Below, piece by piece: positions 15,298 through 22,397 of a DNA stretch of 24,439 bases. The DNA is taken from assembly GCA_964482405.1 (NCBI GenBank), contig CAYZXH010000024.1, positions 1 through 24,439 on the forward strand, read 5' to 3'. Position 1 is the first letter of the stretch; the number at the start of each line of letters is the position of its first letter. The notes below the pieces were generated by a model. The model saw only the letters and a program-made list of their open reading frames with translations, was not told the DNA's origin and made no database searches. Made by a program: the position numbers and the translations under genes. The stretch is from Zestomicrobium sp964482405. GTDB taxonomy: Archaea > Thermoproteota > Thermoprotei_A > Sulfolobales > NBVN01.

Positions 15298-15792
15298 TTA
15301 CCTATCGTCGGGAACTCTCCTTAAAACCATGAAAGTCTCTGTTGATTCTATTTCCTCGATTGAGGGCAGGTATTTTAGTAGGTATCTTGATAATTCTTCC
15401 CAATTCCTTATCCACACCCTCAGTATTATGTCGTAAGCTCCGGTGACTATGGCTGCTTCTTCTATCCTGGGTAGATCATTGCTATTCCTGGACTCGTTAA
15501 CTAGTTTCTTAGCTAGTTCGTATTGGTCTAGCTTGCCTGTAAGACCTTTCCTCACCTTCACGGCTACGTAAGCGTAGTAATTGTAGCCTAGGACGTCGGG
15601 TTTTACAGTGATGGTGTACGATCTTATGATGCCTGCTTCCTCAAGCTTCTTAATCCTCTGAACTATAGTGGTCCTAGGTCTCCCAAGCCTCTTAGCTATC
15701 TCACTAGACTTTAGCCTAGCGTTCTTAATTAAGAGATCTATTATCTGTATATCCAGGTAATCCAGACTCACCCTACTCTTCCTACTCCTCAT
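15298..15792 (-). CDS. Lrp/AsnC family transcriptional regulator
   Basis: A 164-residue regulator: a winged helix-turn-helix at about 10-60 (LDYLDIQIIDLLIKNARLKS, EIAKRLGRPRTTIVQRIKKL) followed by a RAM ligand-binding domain (about 70-155) with VTGAYDIILRVW (about 116-127). Length and architecture are those of typical archaeal Lrp proteins that bind amino acids and act as dimers or octamers. Its ATG overlaps the stop of the asparagine-synthetase-like gene (ATGA, 15789-15792), so it is translated from the same message. In Escherichia coli the regulator AsnC controls asnA; a parallel autoregulated pair is plausible here but inferred. The final residues (VLRRVPDDR) are uncommonly charged but unremarkable. 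Confidence 0.9.
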   Translation of the reverse strand: MRSRKSRVSLDYLDIQIIDLLIKNARLKSSEIAKRLGRPRTTIVQRIKKLEEAGIIRSYTITVKPDVLGYNYYAYVAVKVRKGLTGKLDQYELAKKLVNESRNSNDLPRIEEAAIVTGAYDIILRVWIRNWEELSRYLLKYLPSIEEIESTETFMVLRRVPDDR

Positions 15793-17006
15793 GGCGCGTC
15801 AACTACCCCAGGAGGTTTAGGGAAGGGTACTGCCTCCCATATATATTTGAGGTTAAGTAAATATCTAGTATATCTCTCAACCCCTAACCCGAACCCAGCC
15901 GTGGGAGCTATCCCGAACCTAAGAGCTTCTAAGAACCACGAATACTTGCTTAAGTCCTCACCTAACTCCTTAAGTCTCTCAACCACTCGCTCATACCTAT
16001 ACTCCCTCACGCCACCGTCAATCAACTCCCCGTAACCCCCGGGCATTATCAAGTTGAAGTCTTGGTTCTTCCCGGGCTCTTCCTCGTCAGGCATGTAGTA
16101 GAAGCCCCTACCAGATGTAGGGAACTTAATTAGCCAGAAAGGCTTCCCCACCCTAACACTTAGTAATTCTTCAGCTTCCTGAGGCAACTCCCTAAAATCA
16201 CTAACCACTAAACCCAATCCTCTAACGATGCTTAGGGCTTCACTAAACGTTATCTTCTCGTAGGGGGGCTTGAAACACTTGAGTCTTGGGTTGAATTCCT
16301 CAATAATCTCCTTAGCATTCTCAGAAACCTCTAAGCAAGACTCGTAAATAAGCTTCTCGCCGAGATTAATGACATCATTCATTGAAGCACCAGCCCACTC
16401 CAAATCTAGCTGAGTAAACTCCGTTAAGTGTCTGCCGGTCCTGACGTTCTCCACGGGCTCCTCCCTAACGTTCCTGGCCACGAAGTACATCTTGCCGAGG
16501 GCCGTGGCAGCTAACTGCTTATACATTATGGTACTCGAGCACAGCTCGTACCTAGACCCGTAAACACTCACGGCAACCTTCTTAGCACCCCTCAACCCAG
16601 GATCACTCGCTAAGTTAAGAATAGGGGGTAAGAGCTCGACAAAACCCTCAGAATCTAGTATATCCCTCAAACTCTTCAGGAGCATATGCTGAAACCTCAC
16701 TACCTTAGAATACCTCGGGAACCTCATCCACAACCAAGAATACTTAGTGAATACCTCAGGTCTTGAAGCATCAGCTCGAAAACCTCTAAGAGAAGCATCA
16801 CCAACGCCAGCAACCCCTAAAACCTTAACACTAAAACCATCAACAAGCAACTTAAGAAATACCTCACGACCAGACTTAATGGCGTTCAGTAAGTCCTCAC
16901 TACATATAGAACCATCCAACGTAACATCCCTTAAGAAGCCACCAACACTAACCTTAACTAAGCAACCATCACCTAAATCAACAACCCTCCCAACCACTAC
17001 GCTCAA
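15789..17006 (-). CDS. AspRS/AsnRS-derived class II synthetase-like protein, probable archaeal asparagine synthetase
   Basis: A 405-residue protein with a class II aminoacyl-tRNA-synthetase catalytic core (about 95-405): a motif 1 region ending GFVELLPPIL (121-130), SDPGLRGAKKV (134-144), motif 2 beginning VREEPVE with EFTQLDLE (about 180-203) and motif 3 GFGLGVERYTR (371-381). The core resembles the archaeal asparagine synthetase AS-AR, a paralogue of AsnRS/AspRS that amidates free aspartate. The N-terminal 90 residues are beta-rich but do not show the canonical anticodon-binding OB-fold signature of AspRS/AsnRS. TTG 17006 is the start, with GGTGTG about six bases upstream. Coupled with a downstream Lrp/AsnC regulator. 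A true AsnRS is the main alternative; a tRNA-independent enzyme is favoured. Confidence 0.8.
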   Translation of the reverse strand: MSVVVGRVVDLGDGCLVKVSVGGFLRDVTLDGSICSEDLLNAIKSGREVFLKLLVDGFSVKVLGVAGVGDASLRGFRADASRPEVFTKYSWLWMRFPRYSKVVRFQHMLLKSLRDILDSEGFVELLPPILNLASDPGLRGAKKVAVSVYGSRYELCSSTIMYKQLAATALGKMYFVARNVREEPVENVRTGRHLTEFTQLDLEWAGASMNDVINLGEKLIYESCLEVSENAKEIIEEFNPRLKCFKPPYEKITFSEALSIVRGLGLVVSDFRELPQEAEELLSVRVGKPFWLIKFPTSGRGFYYMPDEEEPGKNQDFNLIMPGGYGELIDGGVREYRYERVVERLKELGEDLSKYSWFLEALRFGIAPTAGFGLGVERYTRYLLNLKYIWEAVPFPKPPGVVDAP

Positions 17007-17039
17007 TTAAACACACCGACCCGTAATGAGGGGTACGAG

Positions 17040-17049
17040 AATATAAGTT
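17040..17049 (-). promoter_or_regulatory. TATA box for the asparagine-synthetase-like operon
   Basis: On the minus strand AACTTATATTC lies here; initiation near 17018 would give a very short leader carrying the GGTGTG ribosome binding site (17012-17017). The remaining spacer to the tRNA gene (17060-17230) is AT-rich and shows nothing else. Confidence 0.45.
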
Positions 17050-17237
17050 TTAAAGTTGAAACGATGAACAATCAATTATATCTAAAGCCGAAATAACTAA
17101 ATTAAAAAGAACAAAAAATACAATAGCTAAATTTAAGCATTGAAAACAGACGTAATGACTCACCCATCCAATATCTTCTAGCTGAGGGAGCAGGAATCTA
17201 GAATCACTCGTGAAGATTAATTATAGAGCTACTTAAA

Positions 17238-17247
17238 TTTAAATATC
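17238..17247 (+). promoter_or_regulatory. TATA box for tRNA-Thr
   Basis: TTTAAATATC is centred about 33 bases before the mature 5' end of the tRNA, within a run of A and T, as expected for an archaeal tRNA promoter with a few bases of 5' leader. Confidence 0.5.
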
Positions 17248-17275
17248 TTAATTCTAACAATTAGTAGGTTGAGGC

Positions 17276-17349
17276 GCCGCCGTAGCTCAGCCTGGTGGAG
17301 CGCTGCCCTGGTAAGGCAGAGGTCCCGGGTTCAAATCCCGGCGGCGGCT
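17276..17349 (+). tRNA. tRNA-Thr(GGT)
   Basis: A complete cloverleaf: acceptor GCCGCCG pairs with CGGCGGC, D-stem GCTC/GAGC, anticodon stem CTGCC/GGCAG around the loop CTGGTAA, giving anticodon GGT, and T-stem CCGGG/CCCGG around TTCAAAT. The discriminator base is T, usual for archaeal tRNA-Thr. CCA is not encoded and no intron is present. GC-rich stems fit a thermophile. Confidence 0.97.
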
Positions 17350-17418
17350 CTCTACTTCGTGAGGAACTTGTGTTGAGGATATAATAAGGTTATTGAGTAA
17401 TAGTATTGGGGGTATGCA

Positions 17419-17772
17419 ATGGGGGAAGTAAGTGTTGAGAAGAGAGGTAACGTCTACTTAATCAGGTTCGATGATGGTTCTAAAGCATGGCTTTCCTTCA
17501 GGGAAGAGAACGGCAAGCTATACCTACTTGAAACCTACACCCCCGAACAGCACAGGGGGAGAGGCTACGGCGCTAAGTTAGTTGAGGCAGCGATTAAAGA
17601 CGCTGAGGCAAGGGGTCTTAAGATTGTTCCAGTATGTAGTTACTCTGTCTACTACTTCCTGAGGAATAAGGAAGCTAGGAAAGTGCTTTCTGAGGAATAC
17701 GCTAGGATGAGTGATTCAGAACTAGAAGAATACTTTAAGAAGAGGGTAGATGAGGAGAAGAGGAAGCACTGA
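17419..17772 (+). CDS. Small GNAT-family N-acetyltransferase (NATD1/YjdJ-like)
   Basis: A 117-residue minimal GNAT protein. The acetyl-CoA pyrophosphate loop is QHRGRGYGAKLV (44-55), and the C-terminal motif VPVCSYSVYYFLRN (71-84) with C73 matches the short GNAT_2/NATD1 group (PF14542-type). The tail is highly charged (EEYFKKRVDEEKRKH). The ATG is preceded by GGGGGT with five bases spacing. It is a monocistronic gene downstream of tRNA-Thr, converging with the methylthiotransferase gene (15 bases apart). Its acetyl acceptor is unknown. Confidence 0.88.
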   Translation: MGEVSVEKRGNVYLIRFDDGSKAWLSFREENGKLYLLETYTPEQHRGRGYGAKLVEAAIKDAEARGLKIVPVCSYSVYYFLRNKEARKVLSEEYARMSDSELEEYFKKRVDEEKRKH

Positions 17773-17787
17773 GTATAGGAACCTAAC

Positions 17788-19083
17788 TCACTGATTAACG
17801 TGATCTAAACCAGAGATCCAGAAACCTCTTAAGTCGTAGAAGGTGTGGTGAGTTATCTCAACATACCCGCTAACACCGATCTCCTTCAAACCGTTGATGA
17901 CTACCGGCTTATAATTAACGGTCCTACCTATTGAAGACCCTCTGAAAGACCTTCTCGACACGATGACCCAAGCTCTTGAACCCACGTACGCGGAATTCAG
18001 GACTGAACCTATCCTCTCCACAACCTTGCCTAACTCAGTACTTCGACGCTTCTTAACCGCGTCAGAGATTTGCTTCATGGAGGCCGCCTCAGTTCTGGGC
18101 CTTATCGTGTACTGAGCTATGTGCACCTTATCAGGAATTAACTCCTCAAGAGCTCTAACAGTTAACTCAAAATCTTCCTCATCCTCACCCGGATGCCCCA
18201 CTATCACGTCCGTGGCTAGCTGAACCTCAGGTATCTTCCTCCTAATCTCAGAAACCAGCGACTTGAAGTCGTCGTACGTGTACCTCCTCCTCATGAGCTT
18301 CAAGACCTTATCACTACCTGACTGTAGAGGTAGGTGCACGTACTTGAAGATGTTGGGGTGTTTCATGACGTCTAAGAACTTATCAAGTATTGGGATCAGG
18401 TTATCCGGGTTAGCCATCCCAACCCTCAACATGTAATTACCCCTCACCTCCTCAGTTATTGTTTTGAGGAGGTCGTGGAGTCTGATACCGCCTAAGTCCA
18501 CCCCGTAAGCCGCGGTATCTTGAGCCGTGAGGTCTATCTCCAGAACACCCTTACTAACCGCTTCCCTAATCGCTCTAACCACCAACCCCGGCTTATAAGA
18601 CCTTAACCTACGCCTAGCTATCTTAGTTATGCAGAAAGAGCAATTCCCTAAACACCCCTCAGCTATCGGCACCGCCGCTACGTAACCCTCTACTAGCGGG
18701 CAGAGGAACGCGGTGTTTCTCTCACCGCTCAGCAGAACAGATCTCCCAGGACTCTCCACGACCTCGTGGATTCGCGTGACGTTCTGCGGGGACAGTAAGG
18801 AAGCCTCCGGGACCACCTTAGCTATCGTGTAGGGCTGTGCAGCCGTCATACAACCCGCGACAATCAGCCTAACACCGTCTTTTAAGAACTTCCTGAGTTC
18901 GCGCAATCTCTTCAAGATCCTCTGCTCGGTATCCAACCTTACAGTACAGGTGTTTACTATGATTACCTCAGCTTCCTCAAGAGAGGGAACTACTTCATGC
19001 CCTCTGCTAATCAAAATACTCTTCATTAAGGCTGCGTCAGCGTTGTTTAGAGCACACCCGTAAGTCTCCACGTATACCTTCAT
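17788..19083 (-). CDS. tRNA threonylcarbamoyladenosine (t6A37) methylthiotransferase, MtaB/CDKAL1-like
   Basis: A 431-residue radical-SAM enzyme that converts t6A37 to ms2t6A in tRNAs reading ANN codons. The UPF0004 N-terminal domain holds the auxiliary cluster cysteines C10 (ETYGCALNNAD), C46 (VNTCTV) and C78 (AGCMTAAQP). The radical-SAM cluster is C144, C148 and C151 in EGCLGNCSFCITK. LPLQSGSDKVLKLMRRRY and TDVIVGHPGED are the usual SAM-domain signatures, and the C-terminal part (about 370-430) is a TRAM RNA-binding domain. All six cysteines are present. It is divergent from the aIF2-beta gene, a common archaeal neighbourhood. It is classed with the archaeal/eukaryotic CDKAL1 branch rather than MiaB because of this context and length. 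Confidence 0.93.
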   Translation of the reverse strand: MKVYVETYGCALNNADAALMKSILISRGHEVVPSLEEAEVIIVNTCTVRLDTEQRILKRLRELRKFLKDGVRLIVAGCMTAAQPYTIAKVVPEASLLSPQNVTRIHEVVESPGRSVLLSGERNTAFLCPLVEGYVAAVPIAEGCLGNCSFCITKIARRRLRSYKPGLVVRAIREAVSKGVLEIDLTAQDTAAYGVDLGGIRLHDLLKTITEEVRGNYMLRVGMANPDNLIPILDKFLDVMKHPNIFKYVHLPLQSGSDKVLKLMRRRYTYDDFKSLVSEIRRKIPEVQLATDVIVGHPGEDEEDFELTVRALEELIPDKVHIAQYTIRPRTEAASMKQISDAVKKRRSTELGKVVERIGSVLNSAYVGSRAWVIVSRRSFRGSSIGRTVNYKPVVINGLKEIGVSGYVEITHHTFYDLRGFWISGLDHVNQ

Positions 19084-19160
19084 TTCAGGGCGTCAACCGC
19101 TAAAACAGTGTTTGCTCAACTTAAAAGTTTTCTTCAGGTTATTATGTGGGGTGGTGCAGA

Positions 19161-19580
19161 GTGAGTGGGTTACCGTCTTACGAGGAATTACTTAAGGAGC
19201 TGTACGAGAAGCTCCCGGAGAAGAGGAGTCAGGTAACGACCCTCGACATACCGCCGCTAGAGATAGTTCACGTAGGGCTTCAAACCCAAATCAAGAACTT
19301 CAAGACTGTCTGCGAGGTCATCTTAAGAGAACCTAAAGTCTGTGCTAGGTATCTCCTAAAAGAGTTGGCTGCTAGGGGCGCGGTAGACGAGTCCGGGGTA
19401 TTCACAATATACTCCCGCGTCTCCTCCCAAACCATCAACGCTTTATTTAAGAGATTCCTAGACAGCTACGTCATATGCAAGACATGCGGTTCATACCAGA
19501 CTGAGTTAAGGAAGCAGGGTAAGGTATGGATAATAAGGTGCTTAGCTTGCGGTGCTGAAGCCCCGGTAAAGCCTGTGTGA
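19161..19580 (+). CDS. eif2b: Translation initiation factor aIF2 subunit beta
   Basis: A 139-residue aIF2-beta, a subunit of the heterotrimer that carries initiator Met-tRNA to the small ribosomal subunit. The N-terminal helix SYEELLKELYEKLPEK, the alpha/beta core with IKNFKTVCEVILREPKVCAR, and a C-terminal zinc ribbon with C106, C109, C127 and C130 (CKTCGS, CLACGAEAP) are all present. I choose GTG 19161 because GGGGTGG lies six bases before it and it gives the usual family length; an in-frame GTG at 19146 would add five residues. It heads an operon with the DUF424 gene one base downstream of its stop. Confidence 0.95.
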   Translation: MSGLPSYEELLKELYEKLPEKRSQVTTLDIPPLEIVHVGLQTQIKNFKTVCEVILREPKVCARYLLKELAARGAVDESGVFTIYSRVSSQTINALFKRFLDSYVICKTCGSYQTELRKQGKVWIIRCLACGAEAPVKPV

Positions 19581-19581
19581 G

Positions 19582-19965
19582 GTGCGTGATGAGGCGTCGA
19601 GTGACTTGAGCGGGGAAGAGTCTCAAGGTTTTGGAGGACGGTCTGAGGCTCAAGACCTAGTTTACGTGAAGATACATACCACCGTAGACATGTCTCAGGA
19701 CTTCAGCGAGGTAGTAGCTATATGTGATAAGGAACTCCTAGGTAAGGAATTCCGGGAGGGGGACGTAGTACTAAACGTAAATGAAGAGTTTTTCAAGGGC
19801 TTCATAGCAACTCTCGAGGAAGCGATGCATCACGCGAGGAACGCCCCCATAGTAGTGTTAGCCGGGGAAGCCTCGGTTAATAGGGCGGTCAAGGAAGGGC
19901 TAGTACACCCTGACGCGATACTGAGGGTTGGCGGCGTGCCTTACGCGCAGGTGATTAAGTTATGA
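19582..19965 (+). CDS. DUF424 family protein
   Basis: A 127-residue protein whose core (about 27-127), starting YVKIHTTVDMSQDFSEVVAI and containing VVLNVNEEFFKG, GEASVNRAVKEG and a final RVGGVPYAQVIKL, matches the archaeal DUF424 family. The first 25 residues are acidic, low-complexity and not conserved in such families. It starts at a GTG one base after the aIF2-beta stop and overlaps the NMD3 gene by four bases (ATGA), so it is locked into a translation/ribosome operon. The molecular function is unknown; a part in translation or ribosome assembly is inferred from context. Confidence 0.88.
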   Translation: MRDEASSDLSGEESQGFGGRSEAQDLVYVKIHTTVDMSQDFSEVVAICDKELLGKEFREGDVVLNVNEEFFKGFIATLEEAMHHARNAPIVVLAGEASVNRAVKEGLVHPDAILRVGGVPYAQVIKL

Positions 19966-21008
19966 GTTTTACCGGAAGGTTTTGCTTGAGGTGCGGGAGG
20001 AAGGAGAGTGATGAGGAACCGTTGATTGACGGCTTATGCCTGGACTGCTTCCTAAAAGAAAGAGCGTTAGCCAAGATCCCGAACAACGTAGTATTAATGA
20101 GGTGTCCTGCCTGCGGATCCGTCTACGTTGGCGGTTCGTGGACCCCTACCTCAGGCAGTGACGAGGAAGCATTACGTTACTACATCGTGGAGACCGTGAT
20201 AAAGAAGGGGAAAACCCATAAGTCCTTCAAAGACGTTCAGTTAGCGGTCTTAAACGCTAGCAACAACCGAGCGGAGGTCTTAGTTAGGTCTTTCTTTATG
20301 GGCAAACCGGTAAAGCAGGCTTTCACCATTAATTATAGGATAGAAGCTAAGTTATGCCCCAAGTGCTTAAGCGTTAAGACCAGAGATTACGAAGCAATAC
20401 TTCAAGTAAGGTTCACGGGAGAGCCCTCGGAGGGCGTGAGGAGGAGGGTTAGTAAGTTAATAAGTAGCGTGAGGAGCATCAGCAGTAACGTAACGGACTA
20501 CGAGGAGTTAAGGGAGGGCGTGGACGTGAAGTTCAGCAACATCTCAGCAGCTCGTCAAGCCGCGAACTACTTACAGGGGGTCTTAGGAGGGTATATTAAG
20601 GAGTCATGGAAGCTTCACGGAGTGGTTGGAGGTAGGAGGTACGGCAAGCTCTCCATAGTTTTAAGAATCCCGCAATTAATTCCCGGAGAGTTAATAGTCT
20701 TCAGGAATTCCTTGATGGAGGTATTAGATATTCAGAGAGACAAGCTCGTTTTGAGGGATCTAACCAGAGACGAGGTCATCAAAACAAGCTTTAAATCCCT
20801 AACTAAAGAAGGGTTCAGAGAGTTAAGTCCTGAGGATTATCTGATAGACGAGTGTGAAGTAACTAAATTCGAGGAAGGCAGGGTGACCGCCTCATGCGTA
20901 AGCGGAGCGATGGTTGAGGCGAGCTTCCCGAAACACTTAAGTGTTGGGGAGAGGATTCAGGTAATAACTTATAAGGACTTAAAATATGTTAAGCGTTTAA
21001 GAGAGTAA
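19962..21008 (+). CDS. NMD3-family ribosome biogenesis protein
   Basis: A 348-residue archaeal homologue of eukaryotic NMD3, the 60S subunit export adaptor; in archaea it is thought to act in large-subunit maturation. Zinc-binding cysteines: C8, C11, C26 and C29 (CLRCG, CLDCF), then C48 and C51 (CPACGS) and C132 and C135 (CPKC). The middle and C-terminal parts show the expected L25/eIF5A-like domains (VVGGRRYGKLSIVLRIP near residue 225). It overlaps DUF424 by four bases. The eukaryotic nuclear export and localisation tails are absent, as in other archaea. Confidence 0.92.
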   Translation: MSFTGRFCLRCGRKESDEEPLIDGLCLDCFLKERALAKIPNNVVLMRCPACGSVYVGGSWTPTSGSDEEALRYYIVETVIKKGKTHKSFKDVQLAVLNASNNRAEVLVRSFFMGKPVKQAFTINYRIEAKLCPKCLSVKTRDYEAILQVRFTGEPSEGVRRRVSKLISSVRSISSNVTDYEELREGVDVKFSNISAARQAANYLQGVLGGYIKESWKLHGVVGGRRYGKLSIVLRIPQLIPGELIVFRNSLMEVLDIQRDKLVLRDLTRDEVIKTSFKSLTKEGFRELSPEDYLIDECEVTKFEEGRVTASCVSGAMVEASFPKHLSVGERIQVITYKDLKYVKRLRE

Positions 21009-21074
21009 GTCTCATAATTAGAGAACGCTCGCAGCATCAGATACCTCATAACACTTAAAATATATTAAAAGCAC

Positions 21075-21117
21075 TTACAACTGAAAGCCTCGCCCTTTCA
21101 GGGCGGGGAGGAGGTCA
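21075..21117 (+). repeat. Dispersed hairpin repeat, copy A (omega-RNA/right-end-like)
   Basis: The best copy of the family. TTACAACTGAAAG is followed by an 8-bp stem CCTCGCCC/GGGCGGGG around TTTCA, then AGGAGGTCA. The hairpin plus GGGGAGGAGGTCA tail resembles the 3' end of IS605/IS1341-type tnpB units in archaea, where it forms the omega-RNA scaffold next to the element's right end. No tnpB coding sequence precedes it: the upstream 66 bases are an AT-rich gap after the NMD3 stop. It lies about 100 bases before the aIF1A gene. It could be a relic, a small RNA or a terminator for the upstream operon. Confidence 0.7.
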
Positions 21118-21225
21118 GAGTCACTATCAAGTATCTTCAAACCAGTCGTAGCGGCCTCGATTTTTAGGACTGAGAGGAGGTTGTTTTCTTATATATTCCC
21201 ATGCTATAGATATAGAGGTGATGTG

Positions 21226-21552
21226 TTGGGGAAGAAGAAAGCTGACGTGGTCTCGGAGACTCCGTACCCGAACCCTGAAGAGGGTACAGTGGTTTGCGTT
21301 GTCACGGAGCCTATGGGAGGTAATTACGTGAAGGCTGTGTGTATGGACGGGAAGGAACGGAAGCTGAGAATACCTGGCAAGCTCAGACATAAAGTGTGGA
21401 TAAACGTTAAGGATGTGGTCCTCGTCGGTAAGTGGGAGTTTGACGAGAGTAGGGGGGACGTCTTATATAAGTACGGGAGGGACGAGAAGAAAAAGCTTAT
21501 TGAGATGGGTTTCCTAGACCCATCACTCGTTGAGGGCGTGGGTGAGCTTTAA
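21226..21552 (+). CDS. eif1a: Translation initiation factor aIF1A
   Basis: A 108-residue OB-fold initiation factor that binds the ribosomal A site and promotes start-codon scanning. The N-terminus MGKKKADVVSETPYPNPEEG is the classic archaeal aIF1A opening, and the S1-like OB core contains VKAVCMDGKERKLRIPGKLR and a KDVVLVGKWEF strand. The TTG at 21226 is chosen because it yields this N-terminus and lies just after GAGGTGAT (215-222 of this thousand, i.e. 21215-21222). A TATA-like TTATATATTC lies at 21189-21198. Its TAA stop overlaps by one base the probable AUA start of the kinase gene that follows. Confidence 0.95.
   Translation: MGKKKADVVSETPYPNPEEGTVVCVVTEPMGGNYVKAVCMDGKERKLRIPGKLRHKVWINVKDVVLVGKWEFDESRGDVLYKYGRDEKKKLIEMGFLDPSLVEGVGEL
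21541..21546 (+). promoter_or_regulatory. Ribosome binding site pointing to an AUA start for RIO1
   Basis: GGTGAG lies five bases before ATA at 21552-21554. No ATG, GTG or TTG occurs in the kinase frame between this site and GTG 21612, yet the intervening 60 bases encode a protein-like sequence, PREDIEDSEIDSFFRARDR. See the corresponding finding. Confidence 0.5.
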
Positions 21553-21611
21553 TACCGCGTGAGGACATCGAAGACTCGGAGATCGATTCGTTTTTCAGAG
21601 CTAGGGATAGA

Positions 21612-22361
21612 GTGCCTAGGATAGTAGATAAGGATTTGTTCGAGACTGTGGAGGAGGTCTTCGATAAAGCGACTGTTCAAGCAGTCCTTAAGTTGATGAG
21701 GAAGGGTGTGTTACACAGTCTTAAAGGAGTGGTCAGCGCTGGCAAGGAATCACGCGTGTATTGGGGTAAGGGTCCTGGGGGTCGTGACTTAGCCGTTAAG
21801 ATATACCTGACCTCCTCGGCAGAGTTCAGAAAGGGGATGATGAAGTACATAATAGGCGATCACAGATTTGATAAAAGCGTTCCTAAGTCTACTAGGAAGC
21901 TGGTCGTACTCTGGGCTAAGAAAGAATACAATAATTTCACAGAGTTTTACAAGGCAGGAGTCTCAGTTCCTGAACCGATATGCCAGTACGAGAATGTGTT
22001 GGTAATGGAGTTCGTGGGGGAGAACGGGGTTAGAGCACCTTTGTTGAGGGAGGCTGACCTAACCCTAAAGGAGTACATGACGATTTTCAGAGAACTCGTG
22101 GAAGACGTTAGGAAGGCTTATTTAAGAGCGGAGCTAATACACGGCGATTTAAGCGAGTATAACGTGATGGTATGGAATGGAAGGCACTACATAATAGACG
22201 TTAGTCAGGCAGTGCCCATAACACATCCGAACGCTGCTGAGCTACTTTTGAGAGATTTAAGGAACATAACCAGTTTTTTCGAGGAGGTTGGGGTGAGCGT
22301 CCCACCCTTAAGCAAGGTTCTTCAATACGTTAAGGGGGAGATAAACGAGTTAGAGTATTAA
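21612..22361 (+). CDS. RIO1-family serine/threonine protein kinase
   Basis: An atypical kinase of the RIO1 group, required for late small-subunit maturation in eukaryotes and presumed to act likewise in archaea. Counting from GTG 21612 (249 residues): the nucleotide loop SAGKESRVYWGKG (42-54), the ATP-binding K63 in AVKIYLT, the catalytic loop LIHGDLSEYN (175-184; D179, N184) and the metal-binding D196 in IIDVSQAV. STRKLVVLWAKKEYNN is the RIO1-specific segment. All catalytic residues are present. The true N-terminus may lie 20 codons upstream at an AUA (21552), giving 269 residues. It stands between aIF1A and a KH protein, a conserved archaeal ribosome-biogenesis arrangement. Confidence 0.95.
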   Translation: MPRIVDKDLFETVEEVFDKATVQAVLKLMRKGVLHSLKGVVSAGKESRVYWGKGPGGRDLAVKIYLTSSAEFRKGMMKYIIGDHRFDKSVPKSTRKLVVLWAKKEYNNFTEFYKAGVSVPEPICQYENVLVMEFVGENGVRAPLLREADLTLKEYMTIFRELVEDVRKAYLRAELIHGDLSEYNVMVWNGRHYIIDVSQAVPITHPNAAELLLRDLRNITSFFEEVGVSVPPLSKVLQYVKGEINELEY

Positions 22362-22397
22362 GTTAGCTCAAACCTTATATTAATCGGTGATTTGATA

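Noticed and set aside
15847..17010. Plus-strand frames at 15847-16035 and 16747-17010
   Set aside because: Antisense to the synthetase-like gene, whose catalytic motifs make the minus strand the coding one.
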